Shown here piece after piece: positions 6,299 through 8,086 of a stretch of DNA of 8,086 bases; the stretch's first letter is position 1, and the number at the start of each line of letters is the position of its first letter. The stretch comes from Syntrophaceae bacterium UBA7544 (GTDB lineage Bacteria; Desulfobacterota; Syntrophia; Syntrophales; Smithellaceae). A program made the position numbers and the translations under genes. Location of the stretch: positions 1 through 8,086 of the forward strand of contig DLME01000244.1 of NCBI GenBank assembly GCA_002479215.1, in the 5' to 3' direction. The notes below the pieces were generated by a model. That model did not search any database. It saw only the letters and a program-made list of their open reading frames with translations, and was not told the DNA's origin.

Positions 6299-6326
6299 TG
6301 AAATGAAGTTTGAAGCGTAAGTGGAA

Positions 6327-6358
6327 TTGATCCCGGGAGCGCAGCGATTCGGGATCAA
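6327..6358. repeat. inverted repeat just after the holA stop codon
   Basis: TTGATCCCG (6327-6335) and CGGGATCAA (6350-6358) are perfect complements, with a 14 nt loop. The right arm lies within the flank that is shared with the second copy at 6194-6202, but the left arm is not duplicated. No T-run follows on either strand, so it is not a classical terminator. Confidence 0.55.
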
Positions 6359-6363
6359 CCGGG

Positions 6364-7725
6364 TCAGCTACACTCTTTAGCGCAAGCTTTAATCAAAAAA
6401 TTCTCCAGTAAAAATCGCGGCTCCGCGGCCGTTGATTTAAAGGCGCGGTCAACCTCCAAGAGTGTATCGAGAAAATTAACCAGATCGGGATAAGAAAAAT
6501 TTCCGCAGTTCCTCCAGGCATTATAAATGACAAACGGATGCTGGCTGAAAAGGAGGCCGTCAAACTTGGCCAAAGATTGGGCTATTTCCTTAAGCTTTGG
6601 ATAGACATTCTTTTGGAACCAGCCGTATTCTGCATTTTTTTTAAATGCCGGAATTTTTCCGGCATCCACTAAAATTCTGGTCTGCAGTAAAAATCTAATT
6701 TCCCGGACGAGCATGGTCAGAATCATCAAATGATGTAAGCCCTGATCCAGGAGAGCTTTAAGGGCGCTGAGCGCCGCCAGTTGATTTTTTTCGCTAAGAG
6801 CGGCAGTTAAAGCAAAGATAGAATCTTTCCTGGTCTTGCCGACAACGTCTTCTACATCATTTTCCTCGATGAGGGGACTCTCCCCGACAAAAAAGACGAG
6901 CTTTTCGAGTTCCGTCATCGAGCGCCTTAATTCCCATCCTGTCTTTTGGCCCAAAGCGATCCAGGCCGCCTCGGTCAGTTTCTTGCCGTAATTTTCCAGC
7001 AATTTCTGCGCTTCTTTTATTAAATTTTCCTTTTGCCCGGCCTCCGAGCGGACTTTACCGAAGTAAAGTACTTCGCCTATAGCGGAGATGATTTTGAAAA
7101 TTTTTTTCCTTTTATCAATGGCGGAGGCGGTAAGAATCAAGCAATTTCCGGTGGCCAAGCCTTTTTGCAGAATTTCTCCTAATTTCTCCGTATTATCGGC
7201 GCCGGACTCCGGGCTCAAGCCCAGACTGGAGGAAAGAGCTAAAACGCGGGGCAGCCACTTGGCGCGGTCTTCTCCCGCATCGCCCTCCACAATCCTGTGC
7301 CACTCTTCGTCGGTAATCTTCTTCCAGCCGTCATCTTGCAAATCTTCCCAGGAAAAGCCGGCCAGCTTTAAAAAGGTTAGAAAAGATTTTGCCGCTTGCG
7401 CCGGATTTTCATCAATGTTGTCGCGTATTTTTTGAATTAGATCGGCTAAATTTTCGCGGGATTGAAAAATAGTGGTATTTTTTACTACGACCACTTTCCT
7501 CGCGCCCAAAAGGGAAGGCGTTAAAAGGTAATTAACCAGACTATCCGTGTCGGCATTTTCTCCTTCCAGATAAAAAAGACCGAAATCCCGGTCAGCCGCA
7601 GGTAAAATTATATCCAAAATTTTATCGAGGGTTGCGCCGATTTGATATTCCTCTTCGCCATAAAGAAGATAACAAGGCGCAACAACACCTTTTTTTAAAG
7701 CAGCAAAGATTTTTTCCATGGCCAT
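6364..7725 (-). CDS. holA: DNA polymerase III delta subunit, with an enlarged N-terminal domain
   Basis: Delta is the clamp-loader subunit that opens the beta sliding clamp. The N-terminal AAA+-like domain begins with the family block MEKIFAALKKGVVAPCYLLYGEEEYQI (residues 3-28; core APCYLLYGEE, 16-25). It continues with DRDFGLFYLEGENAD (45-59), LLTPSLLGARKVVVVKN (67-83) and LILTASAIDKRKK (196-208). After this the order is standard: TEAAWIALGQKTGWELRRSMTELEKL (251-276), DSIFALTAAL (301-310), then the C-terminal helical collar with LLDQGLHHLMILTMLVREIRFLL (325-347). The protein is 453 residues against roughly 340 for the family. The surplus lies at about residues 100-185, between strand VVVVKN and LILTA, and is rich in Trp, Asp and Glu. 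It follows the LOG-family gene by 19 bp. No strong ribosome binding site is visible, so coupling to the upstream gene is likely; Met3 is an alternative start. Confidence 0.9.
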   Translation of the reverse strand: MAMEKIFAALKKGVVAPCYLLYGEEEYQIGATLDKILDIILPAADRDFGLFYLEGENADTDSLVNYLLTPSLLGARKVVVVKNTTIFQSRENLADLIQKIRDNIDENPAQAAKSFLTFLKLAGFSWEDLQDDGWKKITDEEWHRIVEGDAGEDRAKWLPRVLALSSSLGLSPESGADNTEKLGEILQKGLATGNCLILTASAIDKRKKIFKIISAIGEVLYFGKVRSEAGQKENLIKEAQKLLENYGKKLTEAAWIALGQKTGWELRRSMTELEKLVFFVGESPLIEENDVEDVVGKTRKDSIFALTAALSEKNQLAALSALKALLDQGLHHLMILTMLVREIRFLLQTRILVDAGKIPAFKKNAEYGWFQKNVYPKLKEIAQSLAKFDGLLFSQHPFVIYNAWRNCGNFSYPDLVNFLDTLLEVDRAFKSTAAEPRFLLENFLIKACAKECS

Positions 7726-7744
7726 AAAGGACTAAATCAGGGGA

Positions 7745-8086
7745 TCAAACTATAACGTATTTCTTAATGAGCTTTACGACTTCTTGAGGTTCGTCCACTA
7801 TTTGAATCAATTCGAGGTCCGCGGGAAGAATTTTATCTTCCGTAAGCATATTTTTCTTCATCCAATCCAACAGGCCCTGCCAATACTCGCTGCCCATTAA
7901 GATTAAAGGAAAGGTTTTGATTCTTTTTGTCTGAATTAAAGTCAGCGCTTCGAAAAGTTCATCCATGGTGCCGAAGCCGCCCGGTAAAATCACGTAAGCG
8001 ACGGCATATTTGACAAACATTACTTTGCGGATAAAGAAGTACTTGTAATCAAGATGAATATTGGCATAGGGGTTCGGCTTTTGTTC
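7745..8086 (-). CDS. LOG family protein (TIGR00730-type nucleotide 5'-monophosphate phosphoribohydrolase), 5' end outside window
   Basis: The reading frame stays open to the window edge, giving 113 residues that begin EQKPNPYANIHLDYKYFF. This matches the interior of LOG/'lysine decarboxylase-like' proteins, so the methionine at 8020 is internal and not the start. The signature PGGFGTMDE lies at residues 35-43 of the fragment and is the nucleotide-binding/catalytic PGGxGTxxE motif. ELFEALTLIQTKRIKTFPLILMG (43-65 region) and the C-terminal helix DEPQEVVKLIKKYV complete the Rossmann-like domain. Family members cleave the N-glycosidic bond of nucleoside monophosphates (cytokinin riboside 5'-monophosphate in plants and some bacteria). 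The natural substrate here is unknown. It is the upstream partner of holA, 19 bp apart, in an operon-like arrangement. Confidence 0.9.
   Translation of the reverse strand, partial: EQKPNPYANIHLDYKYFFIRKVMFVKYAVAYVILPGGFGTMDELFEALTLIQTKRIKTFPLILMGSEYWQGLLDWMKKNMLTEDKILPADLELIQIVDEPQEVVKLIKKYVIV

Noticed and set aside
7088..7435. 115-residue plus-strand open frame inside holA
   Set aside because: Antisense shadow of the holA insertion; no initiation signal, and a serine-rich translation that I do not recognise.
1..8086. CRISPR array, tRNA/rRNA gene, transposase or toxin-antitoxin pair
   Set aside because: No regularly spaced repeats, cloverleaf-like conserved blocks, transposase motifs or small paired genes were seen on either strand.

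Overview
The window carries eight protein genes, two of them cut by the window edges. Gene content points to a Gram-negative anaerobe-type bacterium of the former Deltaproteobacteria, and a relative of the Syntrophales is my best guess. The evidence is a YacP-type NYN protein, an enlarged DNA polymerase III delta subunit, a TMTC-like membrane glycosyltransferase paired with a DPM-like GT2, a large secreted Ig-like lipoprotein, and a stand-alone 3-hydroxyacyl-CoA dehydrogenase next to a nitronate monooxygenase-like flavoprotein. The taxonomic call is inference from family resemblance, not a measured result.

Left block (1-2983, minus strand). Four genes run leftwards as a probable operon: 3-hydroxybutyryl-CoA dehydrogenase, then a FabK/nitronate monooxygenase-type flavoprotein, then a GT2 glycosyltransferase, then the N-terminus of a polytopic GT-C/TMTC-type protein that leaves the window. 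The two glycosyltransferases overlap by 8 bp and should be translationally coupled. The upstream pair looks metabolic (acyl-CoA or nitronate chemistry) and the downstream pair looks like polyprenyl-phosphate-sugar synthesis and use.

Centre (2984-6190, plus strand). A divergent AT-rich intergenic region separates the operon from a YacP/Rae1-like NYN nuclease gene. A 343 bp non-coding stretch follows. It holds a dense, GC-rich series of hairpins (3685-3907) of unknown nature, then a good sigma70-type promoter and a strong ribosome binding site for a 711-residue lipoprotein. That lipoprotein has a threonine-rich linker, several Ig-like (Big_1-type) domains and two acidic calcium-site-like repeats. 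Its gene ends at a bidirectional intrinsic terminator.

Right block (6191-8086, minus strand). A LOG-family nucleotide phosphoribohydrolase gene (5' end outside the window) precedes holA, which encodes the delta subunit of DNA polymerase III with an insertion of roughly 80-100 residues in its ATPase-like domain. Downstream of the holA stop are two perfect inverted repeats and then a diverged second copy of the holA 3' end plus its flank (about 50 bp, offset 153 bp). This suggests a small insertion or a homeologous recombination event at the end of holA.

I found no tRNA, rRNA, CRISPR array, transposase or recognisable defence system. The two intergenic structures (3685-3907 and 6194-6396) are the parts that known features do not explain.
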